A stretch of DNA of 64,000 bases from assembly GCA_937951675.1 (NCBI GenBank), contig CALFBI010000001.1, positions 62,001 to 126,000 of the forward strand. Direction: 5' to 3'. This document shows positions 32,994-42,958 of the stretch, in pieces. The first letter of the stretch is position 1, and each line of letters opens with the position of its first letter. Both the position numbers and the translations under genes were made by a program. The DNA is from an uncultured Verrucomicrobiales bacterium. Lineage in GTDB: Bacteria > Verrucomicrobiota > Verrucomicrobiia > Verrucomicrobiales > Akkermansiaceae. Under the pieces are notes generated by a model, which was not told the DNA's origin, searched no databases, and saw nothing but the letters and a program-made list of their open reading frames with translations.

Positions 32994-35900
32994 TTATAGA
33001 CCCTTACTCACCTCATGTTTGGCCTCTCCAATGGTAATCACGTGTTTTTCAGCACTTGAATCCACTTCTGGCAGCGGGTCCCCTAATAGATGTGGATAAA
33101 GCATCACTTGAAACTTAGGGTTTAAGGTCGCCAAGGCATCAATCCGCAACCGAGTCACTTTAGACTGGCTGGCTGCGACAACAAATTCTTCAAGCTCTAA
33201 CTTCGTTTCCCCTTCTCCGCCTAAAAGTTTCACTAATAATCGTGGTCCACTCTCAGCAGGGTCTATTTTATGCTTCAACAGTAGTGAGTCTTTTGAGCGC
33301 GAAACCACCTCAATCTCTCCTACAGGCATATTGGCCACCCAGCTGTAATGGTGTTGGTGTTGATCTTTCTGAATATCATCGGTGATCACGATCAATGCGG
33401 GAGCTTTCTTATTAGACGCCGCACCCCGGAAAAGCTGAGCCGAACGCTGAGCCTTCTCCACAGGATTATGCACATGTAACGGGCGACTCACAATGCTTCG
33501 GTAAGCAAAATCAGCCGTGATCGACTGTTTCATCCAAGCGGGCAATTGATCAGGATCCGTTCCAGGGTAAGTGAAATCAACCCAAGTCAGGTCATGCGTA
33601 ACTTTCTCGTTCGTGAGGCCCAACTTCTTCTGTAAGGCTTCATCAACAAAACCGGTCGGAGACTTACTAGTATGATGAGAATAACTGTAAAAAACCTTTG
33701 CGTCTCCTAGACCATAAACATGGTTCTCATTCGACTCAAATTTCAAAAAACGCCCCGGCAAAGAAGGCCAAGTCCACCAATTCAGAGAACCTCCCCCTCC
33801 AACTCCGTCAATCAGCACTGTCGAATGACGGTCATTTTCAATCTCATATTTACCTGGGTCTAAAACCCAATGCCTCTGATGCGACCAAAACTCGAACGAA
33901 TTAACATCTGGATGCACGTGCCCAAGGAAATACTTATCTGATCGGCACCGGAACCGTAAATGCAGAGCGTCTTCGCTCCAGTGAGAGCGTGCGGTCACAT
34001 ACCCTGTATCTTTACAAAAGACATCCAAAGGTAATGCTGCTGAGGCTTCTTCGTAAGTATAAGGCTTCCGGTTCTCGGCATAAAGGCACGCTAACAAATT
34101 GAGCCCCCGCTTGTCCCTTTCCCCGCTCACGTAGCCATCCTCAAGAGCCGTGACTAAATACTGAGTCATGGGGTCTTCTGGATAAAGCCAACCCGCTACG
34201 ATTGTTAAAGGAGTCAAAAGAACATTTCCTCCAGGGATATCACCATTCCCCCACACTGTTTTCTCCCAAGGAGCCAGATTCCGGAATGCCATCTCAATGG
34301 CGTTGGGCAAACTCGTTGTTTTGAAAAAATTCTCGTCACGACGGGCTGTCGCGAGAGCTGAAAAAGTGGCGTTATTAAGACCGAAATTATAGTAACCCCA
34401 ACCCTCATGAGCACACCCCGAAGGGAAAGTCCCGTAACGGGTGAAAAAATCACGTAACTTCCCAATATTGTCTTCAAAGAAACGAGGATCATATCCCTCC
34501 TCTCCTTCGATTGCTAAGGCCGCCATCACGCTGTGATCATGAAAAGTTTTCCAATTAGAACTATTATCAAAAGAGGGATCTGCACTTCCATCAGTCTGGC
34601 GAAACCGAGTCATCTGGCTTAAAAGCTGCCGAATAGGTTGCCGCTCTTTTTCCGACATGCTCGACGCCAGCATATCATAAGCAAGGCCTAGCGTCCCTGC
34701 GATATCATGATTGAGCTTATTGCCATAAACAGGTTCATAAACCTGGGTGTGCGCAGTCGCCAGACGGCTCAACACAGTTGATAACTCCGCCAATTTATCC
34801 TGGTCCTCTTCAATCAGTGCGCAAAAGGCACGTCCAAAAATCAGGTTATATAGGCTCCCGCTTGTTCCGGTTAAATTTCGCCCTGCGTCGGAGGTGAACC
34901 CTTTCAACCCAGGAGTGACATCGATAGCCCTCCCCTCCTTCATCGCCTGATAAGTCATTCCTACTGCGGAGTCAGTTTTAGAAAGGCGACTTTCGGCCTG
35001 ATCTTTAACACGCTTAAATGAAGCTTTTGCAAAAGGAACGGTAAGGCAACGCTTCCGAATCACAGGTAGATCTTCTGGGGAAAACAGAATGCGTGGGTGG
35101 ACACCGGGAAGAGGAGTCGCGCTCAAGGCCCGTATTTTCTTATCACTCAATCTCGCCATCGAAACAGTCACCTCATCTGTGACAGGGACTCCCTGCGGGC
35201 TTCTAGCTATTAAACGGAAAGTATAAGACCCATAATAAGGGTTAACATCAGGAAAGTCATGTTTCAGCGTGACCGACGTATGCCGCTTATTTGGAGAAGC
35301 AAAGGTCGCTATTCCATCTCCCTTCACCAATTCCCATTGATAAGTCATGCCCGGTTTTACGCCTTGAACCTCTCCTTTCAACTCGATTTGAGATACCTTA
35401 AGACCATGACTCTGGTTCGGCCCAGCCTCGACCTTGCAAGCAGGCTCTGCCAAATCAGCCAACAACTTCGGAGACGGGCCTCTGTAAAGCACCTGAAGGT
35501 CTGCCGCCGTCAAAGGCCGGTTAAACACGATCAAGTCATCGACTGCTCCATTGAAGCATTGATTACTCGCTTTGCGCCCTCCCACTCTATTCCAAAGACC
35601 CACCGCACTGGTCTCCATCCCATCCATGAAAGGATTACTCCATTGATAGTCTTTTCGGGCTCGCTCGACACCATCGATATAAATCACAACATTGTTACTT
35701 TGCTTCCCAAAATCAACACTGCACGCGCAATGATGCCATTCCTCGTCCCAAAGGTTCCACGATTCTCCTTCTTTCGGGGTCGCTTTACATACAACTTGTT
35801 GCGGTAAGTTTAGCTGGAGACCTTTCGCATAGCGGCCCCAGTCATCGGCCCCGATGAGCACTCGATGCGCCCTTACAATATTAGCGCTACGATTGGGGAG

Positions 35901-37439
35901 TTTCCCTTTCACCCAGAAAGAAAAGCCCATCCCTTTGGTCGTGCGAAGGTTTCCCAGATCGCCCATCGCACCGCGATTAAAAACCTCGATAACCCCATCA
36001 GACTCATCGAACTGAGTAGCGAACCCGGTAAAAGGGCGCGCTCCAGGAATTAGCTTTGGAAGAGGGGCGGTAGGACAATGGAAACGAAACCCTGTATTCT
36101 CGGTCTTATCAGAAGATAGTAAAACACTCCTCGAGGCAGGCTGATCCAACCCAAGGGCGTAAACCGGGGCCAGGCTTTCACTGTAATAGCGAGAGGGTTG
36201 CTCACTCTTTACTAGAAACTGTATCGAATCTTGCCCCGAAAGCGACCCAATGGCAGAAGTTACCCCAATCTCATAAAGTCCCGAGACAGGAAATGAAATT
36301 TCGGCGTCCATCGTCGACGGGGCCACCTTCACCTCCGATTGAGCAGGACCAGAAAGCTGGCTCCAGGTCAGGTTGCGAGGAGTGACGGAATAAGGAGAGC
36401 TCACACTTGCTTCCACCTTATAAGCTTTTCCTATCTGATAAGGGGCTTTTTCAAAAGGCTTTAACAAAACGGTTGGAGGCGCCGGTGGATACACCATGAT
36501 TCTTACTGATTTTTGCCGCTGAGAACCATTTTCACTGAAGATTGCCTGATACTCTCCAGGCGTCTCAAACTTGATCTGTGTGGTTTCAGAATCTGCTTTA
36601 TCAATCACTGGTTCCCCGGGGCCCACGATCGACCACCGCCCCCCTTGCTGAGCTCTCCCTTGCACCAAGACCGCTTCCGGAAGCCATACTTTTTGATCCA
36701 CTCCTGCCGAAAGAGACCCTTCCAAGAGATGAGCCACTTCATGAGCATTCAGAGGGCGGTCAAAAAAATGAATATCATCGAGGCTGCCCCGAAAAGGGTA
36801 GGCTCCAAAAAAATTACGCCCTCCGATAATAAAGTGCCCTTTTCCTGCTTCTCGATGGAAAGAGCTTAATAACGTCGCGTCTTGGGCTCCGTAATTCACG
36901 CCGTCAATATAAACAAAGGCATTCTGAGTCCCCTTGCTGAAATCAACAGAAACAACAATATGATGCCACTTTCCGTCAAAAGGATGTTTCCCTTTAGGGT
37001 TTTTGAGGGTGAGATTCCCTGCTCCCGCTCCTAGTAAAACTCGTAGTGGATCAACGCTATTATTGAGAGAAAAATCGATTCCCGGACCAGTAAGGATCCG
37101 GTGGTTTCCATCGCGAGCTTCCACTTGGTGCTTCACCCACATCGAAATACTTATTCCCTTACTTTCGCTCAAATGCCCCAGTTTCACTTGGGCGGCTCCA
37201 TAAGGAATGCGAAGCGTCGAATCGGTATCACTGAAATCAATCGCTTTACCTGTCTCTGAACGAGCTCCTTCAACCTGCTTTGGAAGAGGTTTATCAGGCG
37301 TGGCATGAGCTTTGATGAAATCTAAATTCTCAAACGTGAAAGAAGCCACGGGGCCGTTCCTTTCAGAAGGTGTTTCTGCCGAAGCCCACAAGCAAGCTAT
37401 CGAAAAAACGCCAATGAGAGCCAACGGTTTGATTTTCAT
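32994..37439 (-). CDS. Giant exported LamG-LamG-heparinase II/III-like protein
   Basis: 1481 residues. Signal peptide (ALIGVFSIACLWASA|ET). A first LamG/concanavalin-like jelly roll (about 30-240: ISISMWVKH, GKWHHIVVSVDF, GSLDDIHFFDRPLNAHEV) is followed by Ig/PKD-like domains, a second LamG (about 430-660: GFSFWVKG, EEWHHCACSVDFG, GAVDDLIVFNRPLTAAD) and another PKD-like domain. From about 780 comes a helical toroid (GVHPRILFSPEDLPVIRKRC). The last 350 residues carry the heparinase II/III-like lyase region with GHVHPDVNSFEFWSHQRHWVLDPG. It probably binds and cleaves an acidic polysaccharide (alginate, ulvan or glycosaminoglycan type) outside the cell. It is downstream of the FucP-like gene on the same strand. 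Confidence 0.88.
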   Translation of the reverse strand: MKIKPLALIGVFSIACLWASAETPSERNGPVASFTFENLDFIKAHATPDKPLPKQVEGARSETGKAIDFSDTDSTLRIPYGAAQVKLGHLSESKGISISMWVKHQVEARDGNHRILTGPGIDFSLNNSVDPLRVLLGAGAGNLTLKNPKGKHPFDGKWHHIVVSVDFSKGTQNAFVYIDGVNYGAQDATLLSSFHREAGKGHFIIGGRNFFGAYPFRGSLDDIHFFDRPLNAHEVAHLLEGSLSAGVDQKVWLPEAVLVQGRAQQGGRWSIVGPGEPVIDKADSETTQIKFETPGEYQAIFSENGSQRQKSVRIMVYPPAPPTVLLKPFEKAPYQIGKAYKVEASVSSPYSVTPRNLTWSQLSGPAQSEVKVAPSTMDAEISFPVSGLYEIGVTSAIGSLSGQDSIQFLVKSEQPSRYYSESLAPVYALGLDQPASRSVLLSSDKTENTGFRFHCPTAPLPKLIPGARPFTGFATQFDESDGVIEVFNRGAMGDLGNLRTTKGMGFSFWVKGKLPNRSANIVRAHRVLIGADDWGRYAKGLQLNLPQQVVCKATPKEGESWNLWDEEWHHCACSVDFGKQSNNVVIYIDGVERARKDYQWSNPFMDGMETSAVGLWNRVGGRKASNQCFNGAVDDLIVFNRPLTAADLQVLYRGPSPKLLADLAEPACKVEAGPNQSHGLKVSQIELKGEVQGVKPGMTYQWELVKGDGIATFASPNKRHTSVTLKHDFPDVNPYYGSYTFRLIARSPQGVPVTDEVTVSMARLSDKKIRALSATPLPGVHPRILFSPEDLPVIRKRCLTVPFAKASFKRVKDQAESRLSKTDSAVGMTYQAMKEGRAIDVTPGLKGFTSDAGRNLTGTSGSLYNLIFGRAFCALIEEDQDKLAELSTVLSRLATAHTQVYEPVYGNKLNHDIAGTLGLAYDMLASSMSEKERQPIRQLLSQMTRFRQTDGSADPSFDNSSNWKTFHDHSVMAALAIEGEEGYDPRFFEDNIGKLRDFFTRYGTFPSGCAHEGWGYYNFGLNNATFSALATARRDENFFKTTSLPNAIEMAFRNLAPWEKTVWGNGDIPGGNVLLTPLTIVAGWLYPEDPMTQYLVTALEDGYVSGERDKRGLNLLACLYAENRKPYTYEEASAALPLDVFCKDTGYVTARSHWSEDALHLRFRCRSDKYFLGHVHPDVNSFEFWSHQRHWVLDPGKYEIENDRHSTVLIDGVGGGGSLNWWTWPSLPGRFLKFESNENHVYGLGDAKVFYSYSHHTSKSPTGFVDEALQKKLGLTNEKVTHDLTWVDFTYPGTDPDQLPAWMKQSITADFAYRSIVSRPLHVHNPVEKAQRSAQLFRGAASNKKAPALIVITDDIQKDQHQHHYSWVANMPVGEIEVVSRSKDSLLLKHKIDPAESGPRLLVKLLGGEGETKLELEEFVVAASQSKVTRLRIDALATLNPKFQVMLYPHLLGDPLPEVDSSAEKHVITIGEAKHEVSKGL

Positions 37440-37484
37440 TACCTTTCTATACCTCTCTAGAGGTCAATTCCTATCACTCATGAC

Positions 37485-37524
37485 CAAAAAAAAGCTCCGT
37501 CCTCGCACAGCAAGAAACGGAGCT
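37485..37524 (-). terminator. Terminator after the FucP-like transporter
   Basis: On the leftward strand, AGCTCCGT / ACGGAGCT arms (37493-37500 and 37517-37524) are followed by eight T. It separates the transporter from the giant lyase-like gene, so the two probably have separate or attenuated transcripts. Confidence 0.88.
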
Positions 37525-37543
37525 AAAAGTGAAAACAAGCGTT

Positions 37544-39067
37544 TTAGGCCTCCTCCTTCTCAAATTTCGTAAAGGTCCGGAATCCGTAAACCGCGATTAC
37601 AACGAAACAGACGACAGGTAACCAAAAAGAGTTTTTCACACCTAATTCATCGATAAACTTCCCTTGGAGAAGGGGTAAAACAGCGCCTCCGACAATCGCC
37701 ATGATCAGAAAAGCCGAACCTAACTTCGCTTCTTCGGCAGGCATTCCTTTAAGGGCAATTCCATAAATCGTAGGGAACATCAACGACATGCAAGCTGAAA
37801 CAGCTATGAGACATGTCAGTCCTACTTTTTGATCCAAGAAAATCGCTCCTATCAAAAAGACCATCGCGGCCAAGGCAAAAGCAAATAAGAGGCGACCTGG
37901 ACTGATAAAGCGCATTAAGGCCGTCGCAATCCAGCGGAAAGTAAGAAAGAGGATCATTCCTGCGATGCTCCATTTCTGAGCAGTCGCCAAATCAAGCTGA
38001 GCGACTTCCATTCCATAATGGATCACAAAGGTCCAGCAAGTGATTTGAGCGCCGACGTAAAAGGCCTGAGCAAACACTCCTTCTCGATAGTTCGCTTTCG
38101 AAAAAATACGTTTCACAAGGGTGGTAAATGGAGCTTCTTGCGCTTCCTCTTCTTTGAAATTTGGCATTTTGGTGAATGCAAATAATAGGATGAAGACGAG
38201 CACCGTCAGCCCCACTACAACATAAGGTTTTTTGACATAGCCTAGATCCGCTAGTTGGATCTCTTTGAATTTTGGAGCGTCTTGTGAACGCATCCCCGTC
38301 AGACCATTTGTAACGGCTCCATCAAGCTTGCCGAAAACTTCTTTAAACTTTGGGACCCCATTCTCATAGAGGCTCACGATACTTCCATCTTGAAGCTTCA
38401 CCTCTTTCGTCTCTGTAATTGTCCCGTCTTTTGCTTCCGTTTCCTTGGTCACGACCGTTGCCCCTTCAGGTAACCCTTCTTCCGAGGTATACAGATATTG
38501 AACCGCTTCAGGACTTCCATTTTCCATCGCTCCACGGAACTCCCCCACTTTCAAATTGGGAGCAATGAGGAACGCCATCACAGCCATTCCAGTTAATGAG
38601 CCAATAGGATTAAAGGCTTGCGCTAAATTAAGCCGTTGAGTTGCGGTCTCTTTGGGCCCCATCGCCAGAATGTAGGGATTACAAGCCGTCTCAAGAAAGG
38701 CGAGTCCGAATGTGAGAATATAGAAGCCCAGGATAAAAATACCAAAATTGACACTATTACTCGCTGGGATACTCAAAAAAGCACCTACCGCATAAAGCAG
38801 AAAACCTAACATGATTGCGGCCTTGTAAGAAAATTTGCGAATGAAGAAAACGGCAGGCAACGCCATCGTGAAATACCCTCCATAAAAAGCCGCTTGGACC
38901 CAAGAGGACTGCGCATTATTAATCAAGAAGACCTCTTTGAATACTTTCACCAAAGGGTTGGTGATATCATTTGCGAACCCCCAAAGCGCAAAGCAGAAAG
39001 TTGTTAGGATAAAAGAAATGAGAAATTTCTTAGGAACGATGGGCTGTTTGGTCTGATGTGCGCTCAT
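37544..39067 (-). CDS. Sugar MFS transporter, FucP-like
   Basis: 507 residues with 12 membrane segments. N-terminal FALWGFANDITNPLVKVFKEVF is the FucP hallmark (the Asp and Asn of WGFANDITNPL), and LAFLETACNPYILAMGPKETATQRLNLAQAFNPIGS is the second family signature. FucP-type proteins are proton symporters for fucose, glucose, galactose or N-acetylglucosamine; the substrate here is unknown. The central cytoplasmic loop has an unusual extra 80-residue insertion rich in Gly, Asp, Thr and Lys. It is next to the lyase-like protein, consistent with uptake of released sugars. Confidence 0.9.
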   Translation of the reverse strand: MSAHQTKQPIVPKKFLISFILTTFCFALWGFANDITNPLVKVFKEVFLINNAQSSWVQAAFYGGYFTMALPAVFFIRKFSYKAAIMLGFLLYAVGAFLSIPASNSVNFGIFILGFYILTFGLAFLETACNPYILAMGPKETATQRLNLAQAFNPIGSLTGMAVMAFLIAPNLKVGEFRGAMENGSPEAVQYLYTSEEGLPEGATVVTKETEAKDGTITETKEVKLQDGSIVSLYENGVPKFKEVFGKLDGAVTNGLTGMRSQDAPKFKEIQLADLGYVKKPYVVVGLTVLVFILLFAFTKMPNFKEEEAQEAPFTTLVKRIFSKANYREGVFAQAFYVGAQITCWTFVIHYGMEVAQLDLATAQKWSIAGMILFLTFRWIATALMRFISPGRLLFAFALAAMVFLIGAIFLDQKVGLTCLIAVSACMSLMFPTIYGIALKGMPAEEAKLGSAFLIMAIVGGAVLPLLQGKFIDELGVKNSFWLPVVCFVVIAVYGFRTFTKFEKEEA

Positions 39068-39158
39068 GAAAATAAATCTTGTTAATGATTCCTCTCATAT
39101 TTCCTAAAAAAAAGAGGGAGGCGAGCTTTAATTCTCCACAAACTGACGATTGAGACCT

Positions 39159-40124
39159 TTAGAGCCCTAAAACCCAAATTCTCCCAGCCTGAATCCAAAG
39201 CGGGATTGTCACAAAACCAAGAATGGAAGTCGTCACCACAACCTGCACCGCAACCCCTGGCTTGCCCCCAAATAAACGAGCCATGATGATGGGAGTCATC
39301 GCGGCGGGCATCGCAGCCTGAATAATGAGAACCTCGCGAAGCTCTGGAACGATGGGTAAAAACTTCGCTAATAATAATACAAGCACTGGAATACAAAAGA
39401 GCCGGCACCCAGCCCCCCCAATCAAAGCTTTATACGAAAATGATTCCTTTCTTATTAAATCTGCAATCATGGCGCCGATAAGAAGAAGGGCGAGAGGAAT
39501 GGCGCAGGCTCCGAGCCAAGCCAACACTTTACCTACCGAAGCTCCCAGCATGGAATGCTCGGGGCGAAGCCAATCATCGGCGCCGGTCCAAACAAGCACC
39601 AAAGCAATAAAAACTCCCACCACGGGACCATTGAGTAAAAAGCGGAGCGATCTCATTTTCCCTGAAAGAATAAACAAGCCAAAAGTCCACATCGCTATTT
39701 CGGCCCCCATTCCATGAACGAACAATAAGCCCAAAGAGTCGGACTCCGGAAAAGTCACCATCAAGACGGGAATCGCAATAAAACCATAATTCTGCACCCC
39801 TGCCGTCAGGGAAAAAGTGCGCATCCCTTCCCCCATTCTGTATTTCATCAAGCGGCCCACCCCGGAAGCCACTAGCAAGCCAATTAGAACCACCAAAACT
39901 CCGGTTCCAAAGACCCAGAAAACAACCTCCGCATCTTTAAGCAGTGTATTCCCAATGGTCCGGTCAATCACAAGACAAGGGATTAAGATTTGAACCACTA
40001 GGCTCATCATCTTCTTTTCAATATCTTCTGTAATAATCGAGATCTGACGTGCCCACACCCCTACGAAACAAGTCAAATAGACCGGTAAAAAGCTGGCTAG
40101 CGTTGCTAGAAAAATCTCCATCAC
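39159..40124 (-). CDS. AEC-family transporter (auxin efflux carrier type)
   Basis: 321 residues with about ten membrane segments. Typical features are CFVGVWARQISIITEDIEKKMMSLVVQILIPCLV near the N-terminus, the central TAGVQNYGFIAIPVLM (the conserved N-x-x-F crossover region) and AAMPAAMTPIIMARLFGG near the C-terminus. Bacterial AEC proteins move malate, malonate or other small acids. No neighbour gives the substrate. It lies upstream of the FucP-like gene (91 bp gap). Confidence 0.88.
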   Translation of the reverse strand: MMEIFLATLASFLPVYLTCFVGVWARQISIITEDIEKKMMSLVVQILIPCLVIDRTIGNTLLKDAEVVFWVFGTGVLVVLIGLLVASGVGRLMKYRMGEGMRTFSLTAGVQNYGFIAIPVLMVTFPESDSLGLLFVHGMGAEIAMWTFGLFILSGKMRSLRFLLNGPVVGVFIALVLVWTGADDWLRPEHSMLGASVGKVLAWLGACAIPLALLLIGAMIADLIRKESFSYKALIGGAGCRLFCIPVLVLLLAKFLPIVPELREVLIIQAAMPAAMTPIIMARLFGGKPGVAVQVVVTTSILGFVTIPLWIQAGRIWVLGL

Positions 40125-40162
40125 TCAGGCTCCCTCATTAACATAACAGGTCAAGCCTTCTC

Positions 40163-42958
40163 TCAATCAGGAATTTCACGACTTAAGCAGTCCATTCCTT
40201 CTAGTTCTCCGGTCTTTTCATTCCAGCGGCCTAAAAACTCTAAAGATCTCACGGCTCTCCTCTCGCCCAGGATCTCTCCACCCTTCCTGAGCTCCGCCCA
40301 GAGATACACTCTAAAATGGGAGGTCTGAGTGGTCAGAGCCTGGGCCGTCTTAACAAAAACCTCTCGCTTCTCTGGCCCAGAAAGCTCCAACTTCCCGCTC
40401 GCCGCTACTTTCACCGTAGGTTTGTATAACTCAGGATCCTCCCAAAATGAGTCTCTTCCAAATTCTCCTATCCCAAAATAAGGACGAGCCTCTTTCCAGG
40501 TCTGTTTCTCTTTTGAAGAAGTGAGGCGATCTTTAATGGCTTGAGAAATCATACTCGGCACCAGCGCTCTATTCGTCGACTGCCATTGTAAAAGTGGCAG
40601 ATCAAAAACAGGGTCTAAATTGGAAACTATTTTCAGTCCTTCCTTTGTGGCCGAAAGAGGTAGAATTTTCGGGCAATTCACATTCATCACTCCTCGCCGT
40701 GAAGGCGGGCAAAATAATTGATCTGATGAAGTCACCCCTAAGCATTCGAAAAGCTCCTCCTCTTTCTGGCTCCTTGGAAAATCAGCGGGGTAATTCTGAT
40801 CCAGTAAACACCCTCCGCCGTGAAAAGGAGAATAAACGCCCTGATAATAAGCAACCTTGCTGCCCTTTACCCCTCTTCCGGCTTCATGCACATGGGAGGG
40901 TGAATAAACAAGGGCTAGCTCCCCAATCGACTGTAACGGTTCGCCCTCTGGTTTGATTCTGGTCACAATGGAGCTTCCGCTCTCAGTGCTAGAAGCATCG
41001 GCCCAATAATCGAAGTTTTGATAAAGATGAGGGCGGCGATTCAAACTCCCCATTTGACCTCTCACATTACTATACCCGTCTCGGTCTTTACGCTGATTAA
41101 TTTTAAGGCCTGTCAAGGCTGCTAATGATAAAGGATTAGGAAAATACCGTCGCATTGTCTCTCCACGTGGATCATTGATCACCGATCCGTAAAAAGAACC
41201 TTGGGAACCTAGTTGGGAATAAGCCCGCCCCGAAACCGTATTGTTCATCTCTCGATAAGTGGTCGCGTGAAGCCACTTTTGAGTCATAGGATCTACTAGA
41301 ACACACGACATCTGCTGAGTATTTTTAGGAGCATGTCTCCACCCTTTTCTAAGAGCCTTCGAGTCCTCTCTGAAATCTGACCAGCGATTTCCTCGATCAT
41401 GCTCTCCTTCCCTTTCAAAAACCTGAGTCATTTCGACGACCTTGACCTCACCTGGGGCAAAATGAACTGGGGCACCCCCGTTCACCTCAAGCACGTATTC
41501 GGAATGGGCCGGTATAGGGCGCGTCCTAACCCCTAATGACTCTCCTAAAATTTGCTGCGATCCAAGCACCCGAATCGAATAAGAACGTGCTTCAATGGGA
41601 TGAGCGTCCATGTTCCATAATTCAAATCTCCAGGTGACTGGAATTCGGTAACGATAACCTTTTTTGGTTTTTGTTCTATTGATGACGCTCCCGGCACGAT
41701 AGCGATCTTTTTTTCCGCGACAGTTCCAAATCATCTCGACCGCATTCAGGTAAGGCACCCGTTCTGAACCAAAGAAAAGAGGCCTTTCGGTGTCATGAAG
41801 TAATAAAGATCGCGGTGTCTCTTGATCCACTTCTAGAAGTTTTAAATTCTGCAACAAGACGGGCTGACAAGGCAGGTCATCTTCATCAAGATAATCAATC
41901 ATCCCGGCCAAAAGCGAATCCCACTGATCCGCTCGCTGATCACCAGACAGAGGTTGCTCCCACGCTGGCGGCATGACACTCGCTCCTAGACGAAACATTC
42001 CAGGGGCCCCTTTTTCGCGAAGACTTGGAGCCGCTCGATCGATCCAATTCCTTAACTCCGCAACGCGGCCTTCATCATTTCTCAATGAAGATGAGGCGCG
42101 TAAAGACGACCTGTTCCAATTCATTTTAGGTAATCCTCGATAGGCTGGCAGCCCTTCCTTCTGGGTGTGATCGTAAGCAGGCGCATGCCTCATCCGATTC
42201 ACAGTGGAAGAATAAGCAGTGACTAAAGACTTCAATCCATCGGGAAAATGAGCCTTTACCCTCTTTCCTTTTTGCCAACCTCCCACACTGTTCCATTCCA
42301 AGCCACCAGGGTTAACGACTTCACTTTTTTCTAAGCCTTTCACCCAAGAAAGTTCATTCACATTCGCGCCTTTTTCTCTAACCTGCTGGCTCACTGCATT
42401 AAGATCTAAGCGTGAATTCTCAGCTTCCACCCAAGCCGCAAATCGCAGCTGATACCCGTCGACTTGTAATTCTCCAATATCGGCCACCATTTGACTAGGA
42501 GGACTAAAAACACCTTTCCGGTTTATCGCCACAACCTCTCCGTCCATTGACACCTCATTCCAAAGAGCATCAGGATCCTGCCTCATTGTTCCTAACCAGA
42601 CCGTATTACTCTGATTCAAATACCCCTCTTGAGAGTCACGAGGCCTCCCTGCGGTCAAAGCTAAGCACGTCATCGAAGGAGAACGCTCCGAGAAATAGTT
42701 CCAGCAAATAAAATTCACACCCCCTACTTCTGGCCTTTCTAAAAAAGACGTCACCTGCTCTGCCACATACTCCTCCCCTAACTCTAGCCCTTGATCTAAA
42801 TACCAACTCGACCTAACGAAATCGTTCCTCCGCTGTGTGTGACTTACTAATAAAGCTGTCAAAATAGCCATGATAAGAATCGTGAAAAACAGAATTAAAA
42901 AAGGAACGATAATCACTCCTGAGTATGCCCCTTGTCCAGTTCCCCTCCTCATCTTCAT
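40163..42958 (-). CDS. Large GspK-like protein; resembles Verru_Chthon cassette protein A
   Basis: 931 residues from the ATG at 42956-42958, which overlaps the previous stop as ATGA; the frame is also open further upstream. The N-terminus has a hydrophobic segment after a Gly (GAYSGVIIVPFLILFFTILIMAILTALLVSH), like GspK, which lacks the Glu at +5. The segment WVEAENSRLDLNAVSQQ matches the 'xxSGRLNLNxA' motif of GspK. The remaining 800 residues are Trp/Arg-rich and beta-like. Size, position after two prepilin-like genes and general layout resemble the long 'A' proteins of the Verru_Chthon cassette found in Verrucomicrobia. It probably forms the tip of a pseudopilus. Confidence 0.75.
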   Translation of the reverse strand: MKMRRGTGQGAYSGVIIVPFLILFFTILIMAILTALLVSHTQRRNDFVRSSWYLDQGLELGEEYVAEQVTSFLERPEVGGVNFICWNYFSERSPSMTCLALTAGRPRDSQEGYLNQSNTVWLGTMRQDPDALWNEVSMDGEVVAINRKGVFSPPSQMVADIGELQVDGYQLRFAAWVEAENSRLDLNAVSQQVREKGANVNELSWVKGLEKSEVVNPGGLEWNSVGGWQKGKRVKAHFPDGLKSLVTAYSSTVNRMRHAPAYDHTQKEGLPAYRGLPKMNWNRSSLRASSSLRNDEGRVAELRNWIDRAAPSLREKGAPGMFRLGASVMPPAWEQPLSGDQRADQWDSLLAGMIDYLDEDDLPCQPVLLQNLKLLEVDQETPRSLLLHDTERPLFFGSERVPYLNAVEMIWNCRGKKDRYRAGSVINRTKTKKGYRYRIPVTWRFELWNMDAHPIEARSYSIRVLGSQQILGESLGVRTRPIPAHSEYVLEVNGGAPVHFAPGEVKVVEMTQVFEREGEHDRGNRWSDFREDSKALRKGWRHAPKNTQQMSCVLVDPMTQKWLHATTYREMNNTVSGRAYSQLGSQGSFYGSVINDPRGETMRRYFPNPLSLAALTGLKINQRKDRDGYSNVRGQMGSLNRRPHLYQNFDYWADASSTESGSSIVTRIKPEGEPLQSIGELALVYSPSHVHEAGRGVKGSKVAYYQGVYSPFHGGGCLLDQNYPADFPRSQKEEELFECLGVTSSDQLFCPPSRRGVMNVNCPKILPLSATKEGLKIVSNLDPVFDLPLLQWQSTNRALVPSMISQAIKDRLTSSKEKQTWKEARPYFGIGEFGRDSFWEDPELYKPTVKVAASGKLELSGPEKREVFVKTAQALTTQTSHFRVYLWAELRKGGEILGERRAVRSLEFLGRWNEKTGELEGMDCLSREIPD

